In this document: in pieces, positions 7,405-14,913 of the stretch | How positions within the stretch are numbered: position 1 is the stretch's first letter | Layout: every line of letters starts with the position of its first letter | Assembly (NCBI GenBank): GCA_035765775.1 | Contig: DASTWV010000002.1 | Location: 1 to 55,477 of the forward strand | Source: Actinomycetota bacterium | GTDB taxonomy: Bacteria > Actinomycetota > CADDZG01 > JAHWKV01 > JAOPZY01 | Length of the DNA stretch: 55,477 nucleotides | Reading direction: 5' to 3' | Made by a program: the position numbers and the translations under genes | Notes under the pieces: generated by a model | What the model was told of the DNA's origin: nothing | Database searches by the model: none | What the model saw: only the letters and a program-made list of their open reading frames with translations

Positions 7405-8619
7405 TCACTCGTGGCCTATTTCCCGCTTGGGGTGGCGCAGGCGGTGCCAGAACGAGGTCTCGGCGTGCACCCGGGCCTCCTCCGGGTCCTCCTCCGGGTG
7501 CTCGGCTGCCTCCTCCGCCTCCTCGGCGTGTTCGACGGCAGCGGCCACCGGCGGGGGCGCCTGGGTCAGCTCCGGATGGTGCAGGAAGGCCCGGGCGGGG
7601 GCTGGCGCGAACTCCACGATGATGGCGTTCAGGGTCCCGGCGATCGGGATCGCCAGGATGGCCCCGGCCACCCCCATCAGCTCCGACCCGGCCAGCACCG
7701 CGACCATCACCAGCAGTGCGTTGAGGCGCACGGCCCGCCCCACGGCGATCGGGTACAGGACGTGGTTCTTGACCTGCTGGTAGGCGAACATCACGGCCAC
7801 CACGATGATTCCCGACACGAGGTTGTGGGCGAAGGCGAAGAGGCCCGCCGGGACGATGCCGATCAGCCCACCGATGATGGGCAGCACGTCGGTCAGGCCG
7901 GCCCACACCGACAGCGACGAGATGAAGGGCGTCCCGGTCACCCACAGCACGGCGGCCGTGATGAGGCCATTGAGGATTGCCAGGGCCAGCACGCCCAGCG
8001 TGTAGCTGCTGACCACCCGGGAGGTGGTCTGGCCCACCAGGCGGGTCGATTCCCGGCGGCTCTCCGGGATGCCCGCCATGAATGCCGCGATCAACGTCGG
8101 TCCCTCGATGAGCATGAAGATGGCCAGGATGGCGACGATGGCCACCGAGAAGGCGGTGGACGCCGCCGAGCGCAGCACGCCGATGATCTGCGAGGGGACC
8201 TTGGACAGGATGCGCGAGATCGCCGGTCCCGCCTTGCTCAGCTGGTGCTCGAGGTGGAGCTTGCGGGCGAAGTCGGCCAGGGGTCCCTTGCCCTGCTGCG
8301 CCTGCCGGAGGTAGGCCGGGGCATGCTGGGCGAACTGCACCCCCTGGGTGGTGATGGGCGCAGCGATGAGGGCGATGAGGCCCAAGAAGAGCAGGAAGGA
8401 GACCGCTGCCACCGCCAGGATCGCCGGTCCCCGGTGCATGCCGGTGCGCTCCAGGCGCTTGACCGCCGGGTTGAGCACCAGGGCGACGAACGCCGCCAGG
8501 ACCAGGTCGAAGATGAGGGCGCGCCACTCGTAGACCAGGGCGATCCCCGCGGCACTCGCCACGACCAGCCAGATCGAGGCCAGGATCGTGCGGTACGGAA
8601 CGTTCCGTGGCTCGGTCAC
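7405..8619 (-). CDS. AI-2E family (PerM/TqsA-type) membrane transporter
   Basis: The product is 404 aa with about eight hydrophobic helices. The N-terminal pair (ILASIWLVVASAAGIALVY; LIFDLVLAAFVALVLNPAV) is followed by the amphipathic soluble stretch typical of the family at about 85-145. The conserved DVLPIIGGLIGIVPAGLFAF segment near residue 245 is the family signature. The last 50 residues are Glu/Ala/Pro rich and cytosolic. Members export small molecules or act as Na+/H+ antiporters; the substrate cannot be read here. Start GTG 8619 has a TANNNT -10 (8628-8633) eight bases upstream and no Shine-Dalgarno. Confidence 0.88.
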   Translation of the reverse strand: MTEPRNVPYRTILASIWLVVASAAGIALVYEWRALIFDLVLAAFVALVLNPAVKRLERTGMHRGPAILAVAAVSFLLFLGLIALIAAPITTQGVQFAQHAPAYLRQAQQGKGPLADFARKLHLEHQLSKAGPAISRILSKVPSQIIGVLRSAASTAFSVAIVAILAIFMLIEGPTLIAAFMAGIPESRRESTRLVGQTTSRVVSSYTLGVLALAILNGLITAAVLWVTGTPFISSLSVWAGLTDVLPIIGGLIGIVPAGLFAFAHNLVSGIIVVAVMFAYQQVKNHVLYPIAVGRAVRLNALLVMVAVLAGSELMGVAGAILAIPIAGTLNAIIVEFAPAPARAFLHHPELTQAPPPVAAAVEHAEEAEEAAEHPEEDPEEARVHAETSFWHRLRHPKREIGHE

Positions 8620-8627
8620 CTCGGCGA

Positions 8628-8633
8628 ACCCTA
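8628..8633 (-). promoter_or_regulatory. Putative -10 of the AI-2E family gene
   Basis: On the minus strand TAGGGT lies eight bases before GTG 8619. It is part of a TATAGGGT run in an otherwise GC-rich gap between this gene and the end of the biotin operon. The leader would be about one to two bases. Confidence 0.35.
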
Positions 8634-8733
8634 TATGCGTGGGGCGAACTCATATGGCGACTCGCAGTCCTTCGACTCGCCGTCCGCCGGGCCGCCCGCC
8701 CGTTCCGGCTCCGGCGATCTCGCCGTCGCCAGC

Positions 8734-8925
8734 TTATTCCTCCCGCCCTCCCGAGCCCTGGAGGGGCACAGGGGGCTCCCAGGCACCGGCCTCCGGGTCG
8801 CGTGGGGCGGGATCGCATACCGGGCAGCGGGCCTCATAGCCCAGGGGGTAGATCTGGACCCGGAGGCGGCGGCCGCACCGGGGGCAGATCCTCGGTGGGT
8901 CGAGGTCCGGCTGGGTGGCAGTCAC
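8734..8925 (-). CDS. bsaP: Biotin synthase auxiliary protein BsaP-like, Cys4 small protein
   Basis: The product is 63 aa starting with GTG. It has two CxxC pairs, C14-C17 (CPRC) and C34-C37 (CPVC), separated by 16 residues, giving a rubredoxin-like knuckle arrangement. It is the last gene of the bio operon and its GTG overlaps the bioB stop (GTGA). Actinobacteria encode a small Cys4 protein directly after bioB that supports the auxiliary iron-sulfur cluster of biotin synthase; position, size and motif fit. The name is by analogy and context rather than by alignment. Confidence 0.75.
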   Translation of the reverse strand: MTATQPDLDPPRICPRCGRRLRVQIYPLGYEARCPVCDPAPRDPEAGAWEPPVPLQGSGGREE

Positions 8926-9929
8926 GGCCGGGCGTGCGGCTCCAGGCGGGCGACGGGCATGCCCAGGTCCTCCAGCATCCGCAGGTCGTCGGCCACGGTG
9001 CGGCCCAGGGTGGTCAGGTAGTTGCCCACGATGAGTGCGTTGGCGCCCGCCAGCATGCCGAGGGCCTGCAGGTCCCGCAGCACCACCTCGCGCCCGCCCG
9101 CCGGGCGCAGCACGGCGTCGGGGAGGATGAGGCGGAAGAGGGCGATCATGCGGATGGCCTCCAGGGGGGCCAGCAACGGCCGGCCGGCCAGCGGCGTGCC
9201 GGTGCGGGGGTTCAGGAAGTTGATCGGCACCTCCCGGGGCGCCAGCGAGGCCAGCTCGAAGGCCAGCTCGACCCGCTGGCGCAGGGTCTCACCCATGCCG
9301 AGGATGCCCCCCGAGCAGATCTCCATCCCGGCTGCCCCCGCCCGCTGGCAGGTGGCGAAGCGGTCCTCCCAGGTGTGGGTGGTGCAGATCGCCGGGAAGT
9401 AGGACCGGGCGGCCTCCAGGTTGTGGTTGTAGCGGTGCACCCCGGCGGCGGCCAGGACCTCGGCCTGCCCCTCCTCCAGGAGGCCGAGCGAGCAGGCCAC
9501 CCGCAGCCCGGTGGCCTCGTGCAGGGCAGCCACCGCCGCCAGCACCTGGTCCATGATCCGCTGGTCCGGGCCCCGCACGGCCAGGACGATGCAAAACTCG
9601 CTGGCCCCCAGCTCCTCGCTCCGGCGGGCGGCGGCCACCATCTGCGGGATGTCCACGAAGGGCATGGGCAGGACAGGGGTGGGCCAGTGGCGGGACTGCG
9701 AGCAGAAGGCGCAGTCCTCGGCGCACCCCCCGGTCTTCGCCGAGATGATCGACTCCAGCTCCACCCCCGGCCCGCTGCGGGCAAGGCGCACCCGGTTGGC
9801 GAGGGCGATGAGAGCGGGGAGCTCGGCGTCCGGCAGCCGGGCGGCGGCGAGCGCCTCCTCGAAGCCGATGGTCTCGCCCGGGTCGGCGAGGCGCTCGAGC
9901 CCTCCGAGGAGCCCGTCCGGCGGGCTCAC
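8922..9929 (-). CDS. bioB: Biotin synthase (radical SAM)
   Basis: The product is 335 aa. The radical SAM motif CAEDCAFC (CxxxCxxC) lies near residue 65 after KTGG. Further family motifs are YNHNLEAARSYFP, CSGGILGMGET and NFLNPRTGTPL. It inserts sulfur into dethiobiotin, the last step of biotin synthesis. The start GTG 9929 overlaps the stop of bioFD, and the stop overlaps the start of the BsaP-like gene, so all are translationally coupled. Confidence 0.96.
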   Translation of the reverse strand: MSPPDGLLGGLERLADPGETIGFEEALAAARLPDAELPALIALANRVRLARSGPGVELESIISAKTGGCAEDCAFCSQSRHWPTPVLPMPFVDIPQMVAAARRSEELGASEFCIVLAVRGPDQRIMDQVLAAVAALHEATGLRVACSLGLLEEGQAEVLAAAGVHRYNHNLEAARSYFPAICTTHTWEDRFATCQRAGAAGMEICSGGILGMGETLRQRVELAFELASLAPREVPINFLNPRTGTPLAGRPLLAPLEAIRMIALFRLILPDAVLRPAGGREVVLRDLQALGMLAGANALIVGNYLTTLGRTVADDLRMLEDLGMPVARLEPHARP

Positions 9930-11878
9930 CGCACGGCTCCAGCCAACTCCAGGTGGGTGAGGAAGGTGGCCCGGTCGAAGCTGCCGCCCAGGCTCGCGTC
10001 GACCCAGGCCTCGGGTTGGAAGCCCGGGGGGATGCGCCGGCCATCCACGTCGAGGCCTTCGAGGTCGGGCACCACGCCCCGGATGCGGGTGGCTGCCAGG
10101 GCCTCGACGGCGGCCGGGTTGGTGGTCTCGGCGAGGCCCCGAGCGGTCCTCGGGAACCGGCAGAGCACGACGCCCAGCACCTCCAGGCCCCGGGCCCGGG
10201 CGACCTCGAAGGTCAGGGCGGTGTGGTTGAGCATCCCGAGGCCGGACGGCGCCACCACGATGACGGGCAGGCCCAGGGCGCCCGCCACGCTGGCCATCGT
10301 CGTGCCGGCCTCGTCCAGCGGGACCAGCAGGCCGCCGGCGCCTTCCACGACGACGAGGTCGCAGGCCTGCCGGAGGGCCTCGAAGGCTCTCCGGATGGGG
10401 TGCAGGTCGATGCGCTCGCCCTCCAGCCGGGCGGCCTCCGACGGGGCCAGCGGCGCCGCGAAGCGGTACGGGGCCAGCGCTCGGCCGGCGGCGAGGCCGG
10501 CGGCGAGGCGGATGAAGGCGAGGTCGTCGGCGGCGTCCGCGGTGCCGGTCTGGATTGGCTTCAGCGCCCCCACCGTCCGGCCTTTCGAACCGAAGGTGCA
10601 GGCCAGGGTGGCGGCCACCAGGGTCTTGCCCACCCCGGTTCCGGTGCCGGTGACGAAGACGCCCCCCGCCGCAGCGATCGGGTCTCGGGACGCTGCCCGC
10701 GGGAACCGGCGGGCCGGTGCCGGGTGCTGCCGATTCTTGGCCCCGGCGAAGGCGGCGACGGCCTGGTCGAGCTGGTCGGGGGTGTGGGCCGCCGACACCG
10801 TCACCCGCAGCCGGGCGGTCCCGGGGGGTACCGAGGGCGGGCGGATGGCCGGGACCAGCACCCCGGCCTCCAGCAGGCGGGCGGACAGGGCCAGCGCCCG
10901 GTCGGTCTCGCCCACCATCACCGGCACGATGGCGGCCGCCGGGGGCAGCACCCGGTACCCGAGGCCGCCCAATGCGGCTGCCAGGGACTGGGCGGCCCGG
11001 AGGACCGACGCCCGGCGCTGAGGCTCCCGGCGCACGACCGCCAGCGCCGCCAGCGCCGCCCCCATCGCCGCCGGCGCCGGGGCGGTGTCGAACACGTAGC
11101 TGCGGGCCCGGTTGCGCAGGTACTCGATGAGGGCATGCGACCCGGCAACGAACCCCCCCGACGATCCCAGGGCCTTGGACAGGGTGGCCATCACGGCCAT
11201 GCCCGGGCCGGTGAGGCCGGCGGCCGCCACCGCGCCGGCCCCGCCCTCCCCCAAGACGCCGGTGGCGTGGGCTTCGTCCACCAGGAGCATCGCCCCGTGG
11301 CGCCGGCACGCGGCGTCGATGGCGGTGAGGGGGGCCAGGTCGCCCTCCATCGAGAAGATGCTGTCGGTCACGACCAATTTCTTGGCGGCGGGGGTGGTCG
11401 CCAGGCGCTGCTCGAGGTCCTCGGCATCGCCGTGGCGGTACACCTCGACGTGCGCCCCGGAGAGCCGGCACCCGTCGATCATGCTGGCGTGGTTCAGCTC
11501 GTCGGAGAAGATGGCATCGCCCCGCCCGGCGAGGGCCGGGATCGTCCCCACATTGGCCAGGTATCCGGATGAGAAGACGAGGGCGTCCTCGGTGCCCTTG
11601 TGGGCGGCCAGCGCCCGTTCGAGCGCCCGGTGCAGTTCCAGCGAGCCGCTGACCAGGCGGGAGGCACCGCTCCCGGCTCCCCACTCCAGAGCTCCCCGGG
11701 CGGCAGCGGCCTGCACCTCGGGGTGCCGGGCCAGCCCGAGGTAGTCGTTGGAGCACAGGTCGATCACCGGGCGCCCGGCCAGCGTCGTTGCCGGCCCGAG
11801 GGTGTGCGGGTGGCGGCGTAGCCCGGCGTCCTCCAGGGCGCCGAGCGCAGCGGCGCACCAGCCGAAGGGGTCGGTCAC
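9926..11878 (-). CDS. bioF-bioD: Fused 8-amino-7-oxononanoate synthase / dethiobiotin synthetase (BioF-BioD)
   Basis: One uninterrupted frame of 650 aa. Residues 1-380 are BioF, a PLP enzyme of the alpha-oxoamine synthase family: HxGSGASRL-like segment WGAGSGASRL, DEAHATGVLG near residue 201 and the PLP lysine K235 in TLSKALGSSGG. Residues 381-404 form a basic Pro/Arg linker. Residues 405-650 are BioD: P-loop GTGTGVGKT (411-419), KPIQTG, and VVEGAGGLLVPL. The two steps are not consecutive; BioA acts between them. GTG 11878 is chosen because it overlaps the bioA stop as GTGA; a GTG three bases upstream is possible. Confidence 0.93.
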   Translation of the reverse strand: MTDPFGWCAAALGALEDAGLRRHPHTLGPATTLAGRPVIDLCSNDYLGLARHPEVQAAAARGALEWGAGSGASRLVSGSLELHRALERALAAHKGTEDALVFSSGYLANVGTIPALAGRGDAIFSDELNHASMIDGCRLSGAHVEVYRHGDAEDLEQRLATTPAAKKLVVTDSIFSMEGDLAPLTAIDAACRRHGAMLLVDEAHATGVLGEGGAGAVAAAGLTGPGMAVMATLSKALGSSGGFVAGSHALIEYLRNRARSYVFDTAPAPAAMGAALAALAVVRREPQRRASVLRAAQSLAAALGGLGYRVLPPAAAIVPVMVGETDRALALSARLLEAGVLVPAIRPPSVPPGTARLRVTVSAAHTPDQLDQAVAAFAGAKNRQHPAPARRFPRAASRDPIAAAGGVFVTGTGTGVGKTLVAATLACTFGSKGRTVGALKPIQTGTADAADDLAFIRLAAGLAAGRALAPYRFAAPLAPSEAARLEGERIDLHPIRRAFEALRQACDLVVVEGAGGLLVPLDEAGTTMASVAGALGLPVIVVAPSGLGMLNHTALTFEVARARGLEVLGVVLCRFPRTARGLAETTNPAAVEALAATRIRGVVPDLEGLDVDGRRIPPGFQPEAWVDASLGGSFDRATFLTHLELAGAVR

Positions 11879-13302
11879 CACCGGCCGCCGGCTGGGGCGG
11901 GTGGTCCCGGGGCCTTCGTGGCGGCCTCGACGGCCTCGACCGTCACCCGGGCCAGGAGGTCCAATTCGTCGAAGGGGATGCCGAGCGGCGGCATGAGGAC
12001 CACGACATCGCCCAGCGGCCGGATCAGGACGCCGTGCTCGCGGGCCTGGGTGGCCACCCGCCAGCCCATGCCCAGTGCGGGGTCGAAGGGCTGCCGGGTC
12101 GCCCGGTCGGCCACCAGCTCGATGCCCACCATCAGGCCCCGGCGGCGCACCTCGCCCACATGCGGGTGGTCCTCGAGCGGCTTCAGGGCCCGCCCCAGGG
12201 CCTCACTGCGCTCCCGCACCCCGGCGAGGGTCTGGTTGGCCTCCATGAGGTCCAGGTTGGCCAGCGCCGCAGCACACGCCAGCGGGTTGCCGGTGTAGGT
12301 ATGGCCGTGGAAGAAGGTGCGGGCGTCCTCCGGCCTGCCGAGGAAGGCGTCGAAGATGGCCTGGGTGGTCATCGTCACCGCCAGGGGCAGGTAGCCGCCG
12401 GTCAGCCCCTTGCCGGCCACCAGGATGTCCGGGCTGACGCCCTCCTGCTCGCAGGCGAAGAAGGTCCCGGTGCGCCCCACCCCGGTGGCGACCTCATCCA
12501 GGATCAGTAGCACCTCGTACTCCTCGCACAGCTCCGAAAGCTGGCGCAGGTAGCCGGGCGGGGCGGCGATCATCCCGCCCGCCGCCTGCATGAGGGGCTC
12601 GACGATGACGGCGCACAGCTCCTCGTGGTGCTCCTCGAGAGCTTCCTCCAGCGGGCGGAGGCACGCCGTCAAGCACCCCGGGTACTGCTTGCCCAGCGGG
12701 CAGCGGTAGCAGTAGGGCGAGGGCGCCCGGTGGGCGGGGAAGAGCAGCGGCCGGTAGGCGGCGTGGAAGAGGTCGATGCCGCCCACGGAGACGGCTCCCA
12801 GCGTGTCGCCGTGGTAGGCGTTGTCCAGTGAGAGAAAGGTGCGCTTCTCCGGCTTCCCGGTGTGCTGGCAGTAGCCGAAGGCCATCTTGAGGGCGATCTC
12901 GACGGCGCACGCCCCGGCCTCGGAGTAGAAGACCTTGGTGAGGCCGGGGCCCATGCTCGGGGGGCTCAGGGCGACGAGGCGGGCGGCGAGCTCAGCGGAC
13001 GGGGTGTTGGCGAGGCCGAGGAGGGTCGAGTGCGCCACCCGGCCCAGCTGGTCGGTAATGGCCCGGTCGATTTCGGGTACCCGGTGGCCGTGGACGGTGA
13101 CCCAGAGCGAGGAGACCCCGTCGAGGAAGCGCCGCCCGTCGGCGTCGATCAGCCAGCAGCCCTCGGCGCCGGCGATGACCAGCGGGTCGCCCGCCAGCCA
13201 GCCCTCCATCTGCGTGAAGGGGTGCCAGACGTGGGCCTTGTCGAGGTCGACGAGGGCCTGGCGGTCGCCGGGGTCGCGAAGTGGTGGGAGGTGACCGGTC
13301 AT
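11875..13302 (-). CDS. bioA: Adenosylmethionine-8-amino-7-oxononanoate aminotransferase
   Basis: The product is 475 aa, a class III aminotransferase that makes 7,8-diaminononanoate. HVWHPFTQM at residue 24 and SLWVTVHGH near 65 are BioA signatures, LILDEVATGVGRTG lies near 267, and the PLP lysine is K298 in VAGKGLTGG. A Cys cluster CYRCPLGKQYPGCLTAC (C198, C201, C210, C214) follows the SPY segment, as in several non-proteobacterial BioA proteins, and could bind a metal. First gene of the bio operon, divergent from the MerR regulator. Confidence 0.95.
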   Translation of the reverse strand: MTGHLPPLRDPGDRQALVDLDKAHVWHPFTQMEGWLAGDPLVIAGAEGCWLIDADGRRFLDGVSSLWVTVHGHRVPEIDRAITDQLGRVAHSTLLGLANTPSAELAARLVALSPPSMGPGLTKVFYSEAGACAVEIALKMAFGYCQHTGKPEKRTFLSLDNAYHGDTLGAVSVGGIDLFHAAYRPLLFPAHRAPSPYCYRCPLGKQYPGCLTACLRPLEEALEEHHEELCAVIVEPLMQAAGGMIAAPPGYLRQLSELCEEYEVLLILDEVATGVGRTGTFFACEQEGVSPDILVAGKGLTGGYLPLAVTMTTQAIFDAFLGRPEDARTFFHGHTYTGNPLACAAALANLDLMEANQTLAGVRERSEALGRALKPLEDHPHVGEVRRRGLMVGIELVADRATRQPFDPALGMGWRVATQAREHGVLIRPLGDVVVLMPPLGIPFDELDLLARVTVEAVEAATKAPGPPAPAGGRW

Positions 13303-13311
13303 GGGGTCCTG

Positions 13312-13317
13312 AATTTA
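13312..13317 (-). promoter_or_regulatory. Putative -10 of the biotin operon
   Basis: On the minus strand TAAATT lies nine bases before ATG 13302 in a GC-rich setting, which would give a leader of only a few bases. A weak AGGA four bases upstream of ATG is the only Shine-Dalgarno candidate. No BirA-like operator is recognised. Confidence 0.4.
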
Positions 13318-13371
13318 GTCAGAAGCGCGGGGACCGGTTGGGGCCCGGGAGCAGAGTCGGGCGCGAGGTGG

Positions 13372-13406
13372 GGGACAAGTGTCCCGCCTGCCGGGACAAA
13401 AGTCCC
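13372..13406. promoter_or_regulatory. Two tandem GGGAC-N4-GTCCC palindromes (DosR-like boxes)
   Basis: GGGACAAGTGTCCC (13372-13385) and GGGACAAAAGTCCC (13393-13406) are separated by seven bases, giving a 21-bp centre spacing, exactly two helical turns. The motif resembles the mycobacterial DosR box core GGGACTWWAGTCCC with two and one mismatches. The pair lies in the gap between bioA and merR. No DosR gene is in the window. Confidence 0.6.
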
Positions 13407-13434
13407 CCGCCTCGGCACCACCGGGTAGACGTTT

Positions 13435-13454
13435 TGAGTGTTGACTCATAGAGT
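13435..13454 (+). promoter_or_regulatory. MerR-type palindrome and -10 before the regulator gene
   Basis: TGAGTGTTGACTCA (13435-13448, 5-bp arms) is followed at once by TAGAGT (13449-13454), a TANNNT -10 eight bases before ATG 13463. A dyad wedged between the -35 region and the -10 is the classic arrangement for MerR-family autoregulation. A related half-similar element GAGTTGACGCTC follows at 13451-13462. Confidence 0.45.
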
Positions 13455-13462
13455 TGACGCTC

Positions 13463-14212
13463 ATGAGATACCGAGTCGACGAGCTCGCCGCCCAGGTCGG
13501 GGTCAGCGTGGACACCGTCCGCTTCTACCAGGCCCGGGGCCTGCTCCCCGCCGGCCAGCGGGAGGGACGGGTCTCCTGGTACGGCGACGAGCACCGGGAG
13601 CGCCTCCTGCGCATCCGGGAGCTCAAGGAGAAGGGGTTCTCGCTGGCCACCATCCGCCGCCTCATGGCCGGGGAGCTGGACGCCGCCGACGAGGCCCTCG
13701 CCGGCGCCCTGCAGGGCGCCTTGGCCACCGCCCCCGGGGACCCGGAGAGCGGTGAGCGCAGCTACACGCTGGAGGAATTCGCCGAGAAGACCGGCATCCC
13801 CGAGGCCCTGATCCAGGTGATCGAACGCCAGGGGCTCATCGTGGGGCCGGCGGCCTCCGCGGGCGGCGACGGCTCGGGGCCGCGGGGCTACACCGAAGCT
13901 GACGTCCAGGCGGCCTCCGCCGGGCTGGCGCTGCTGGAGGCCGGCCTGCCCCTCGACGAGCTCCTCGCCCTGGCCAAGGAGCACGACCGGGCGGTGCGGG
14001 CCACCGCCGAGCGGGCGGTCGGGCTCTTCGACACCTACGTCCGGGCGCCCATCCGCAGCACCTCGCAGAGCGACGAGGAGGCGGCGGCTCGCCTGGTCGA
14101 GGCGTTCAAACGCCTTCTGCCGGCCACCACCAGCCTTGTCACCCACCACTTCCAGCAGGTCTTGCTGGCCACCGCCCAGGCCCGTTTCGAGGGGGAGCCG
14201 ACCGACAAATGA
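13463..14212 (+). CDS. MerR-family regulator with two HTH-like segments
   Basis: The product is 249 aa. Residues 1-70 are a canonical MerR winged helix (YRVDELAAQVGVSVDTVRFYQARGLLP ... GFSLATIRRLM). Residues about 97-170 look like a second, degenerate MerR HTH (YTLEEFAEKTGIPEALIQVIERQGL ... RGYTEADVQ). The C-terminal 75 residues are helical and could bind a ligand; no Cys metal site is visible. The TGA overlaps ATG of menG (ATGA), coupling the regulator to menaquinone methylation. An in-frame TTG at 13454 is less likely because it overlaps the -10. Confidence 0.82.
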   Translation: MRYRVDELAAQVGVSVDTVRFYQARGLLPAGQREGRVSWYGDEHRERLLRIRELKEKGFSLATIRRLMAGELDAADEALAGALQGALATAPGDPESGERSYTLEEFAEKTGIPEALIQVIERQGLIVGPAASAGGDGSGPRGYTEADVQAASAGLALLEAGLPLDELLALAKEHDRAVRATAERAVGLFDTYVRAPIRSTSQSDEEAAARLVEAFKRLLPATTSLVTHHFQQVLLATAQARFEGEPTDK

Positions 14213-14913
14213 ATACCGACGAGCGCTTCCCCGACGGCCTGCCCTCCGGCACCGAGAAGGTCAAGGCGGTGCAGGCGATGTTTGACGCCATCGCCCCGCG
14301 CTACGACCTGCTCAACCGCATCCTCACCTTCGGCATGGACGTCGGATGGCGGCGCCGCACGGTCCGGGGCCTGGCGCTGCCCGGGGGCGCGCTGGTGCTG
14401 GACCTGGCCTGCGGGACCGGCGATTTCTGCCGCGAGCTGCAGGCGGGCGGCCTGAAGGCGGTGGGGGTGGACAACTCGGCGGGCATGCTCGCCGCCGCCA
14501 AGACGTCGGCGCCGCTGGTGCTGGCCGACGCCATGTTCCTCCCGGTGCCCGCAGGGGCGGTGGACGGCATCACGTGCGGCTTCGCCCTGCGCAACGTCGC
14601 CGACCTCGCCGCCTTCTTCGCCGAGTGCGCCCGGGTGATCCGCCCCGGGGGCCGGGTGGGGTTGCTGGAGGTGGCCGAGCCCCGCTTCAAGCCCGCCAAG
14701 GTGGTGCACGGACTCTACTTCCGCAAGGTGGTGCCGGTGATCGGCGGGCTCCTGTCCGACCGGGCGGCGTACCGGTACCTGCCCGCCTCGACCGCCTACC
14801 TCCCGGAGCCGGACGAGATGATGGCGATGCTCCGCGCCGCCGGCTTCCCCGACGCCCAGCGCAAGCTGGTGGGCATGGGCGCCGCCCAGCTCATCGTGGG
14901 CACCCGGGAGTGA
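14209..14913 (+). CDS. menG: Demethylmenaquinone methyltransferase
   Basis: The product is 234 aa of the UbiE/MenG family, which methylates demethylmenaquinone with SAM, the last step of the pathway. Signatures are VKAVQAMFDAIAPRYDLLNRILTFG-like N-terminus (FDAIAPRYDLLN), the SAM motif LDLACGTGDF and CGFALRNVADL. It overlaps the MerR stop by four bases and its own stop overlaps the menF GTG. Confidence 0.95.
   Translation: MNTDERFPDGLPSGTEKVKAVQAMFDAIAPRYDLLNRILTFGMDVGWRRRTVRGLALPGGALVLDLACGTGDFCRELQAGGLKAVGVDNSAGMLAAAKTSAPLVLADAMFLPVPAGAVDGITCGFALRNVADLAAFFAECARVIRPGGRVGLLEVAEPRFKPAKVVHGLYFRKVVPVIGGLLSDRAAYRYLPASTAYLPEPDEMMAMLRAAGFPDAQRKLVGMGAAQLIVGTRE

Noticed and set aside
9953-11572. Long plus-strand frame opposite bioFD
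   Set aside because: His/Gly/Asp-rich translation typical of the antisense of a high-GC gene; no start signal and no recognisable domain.
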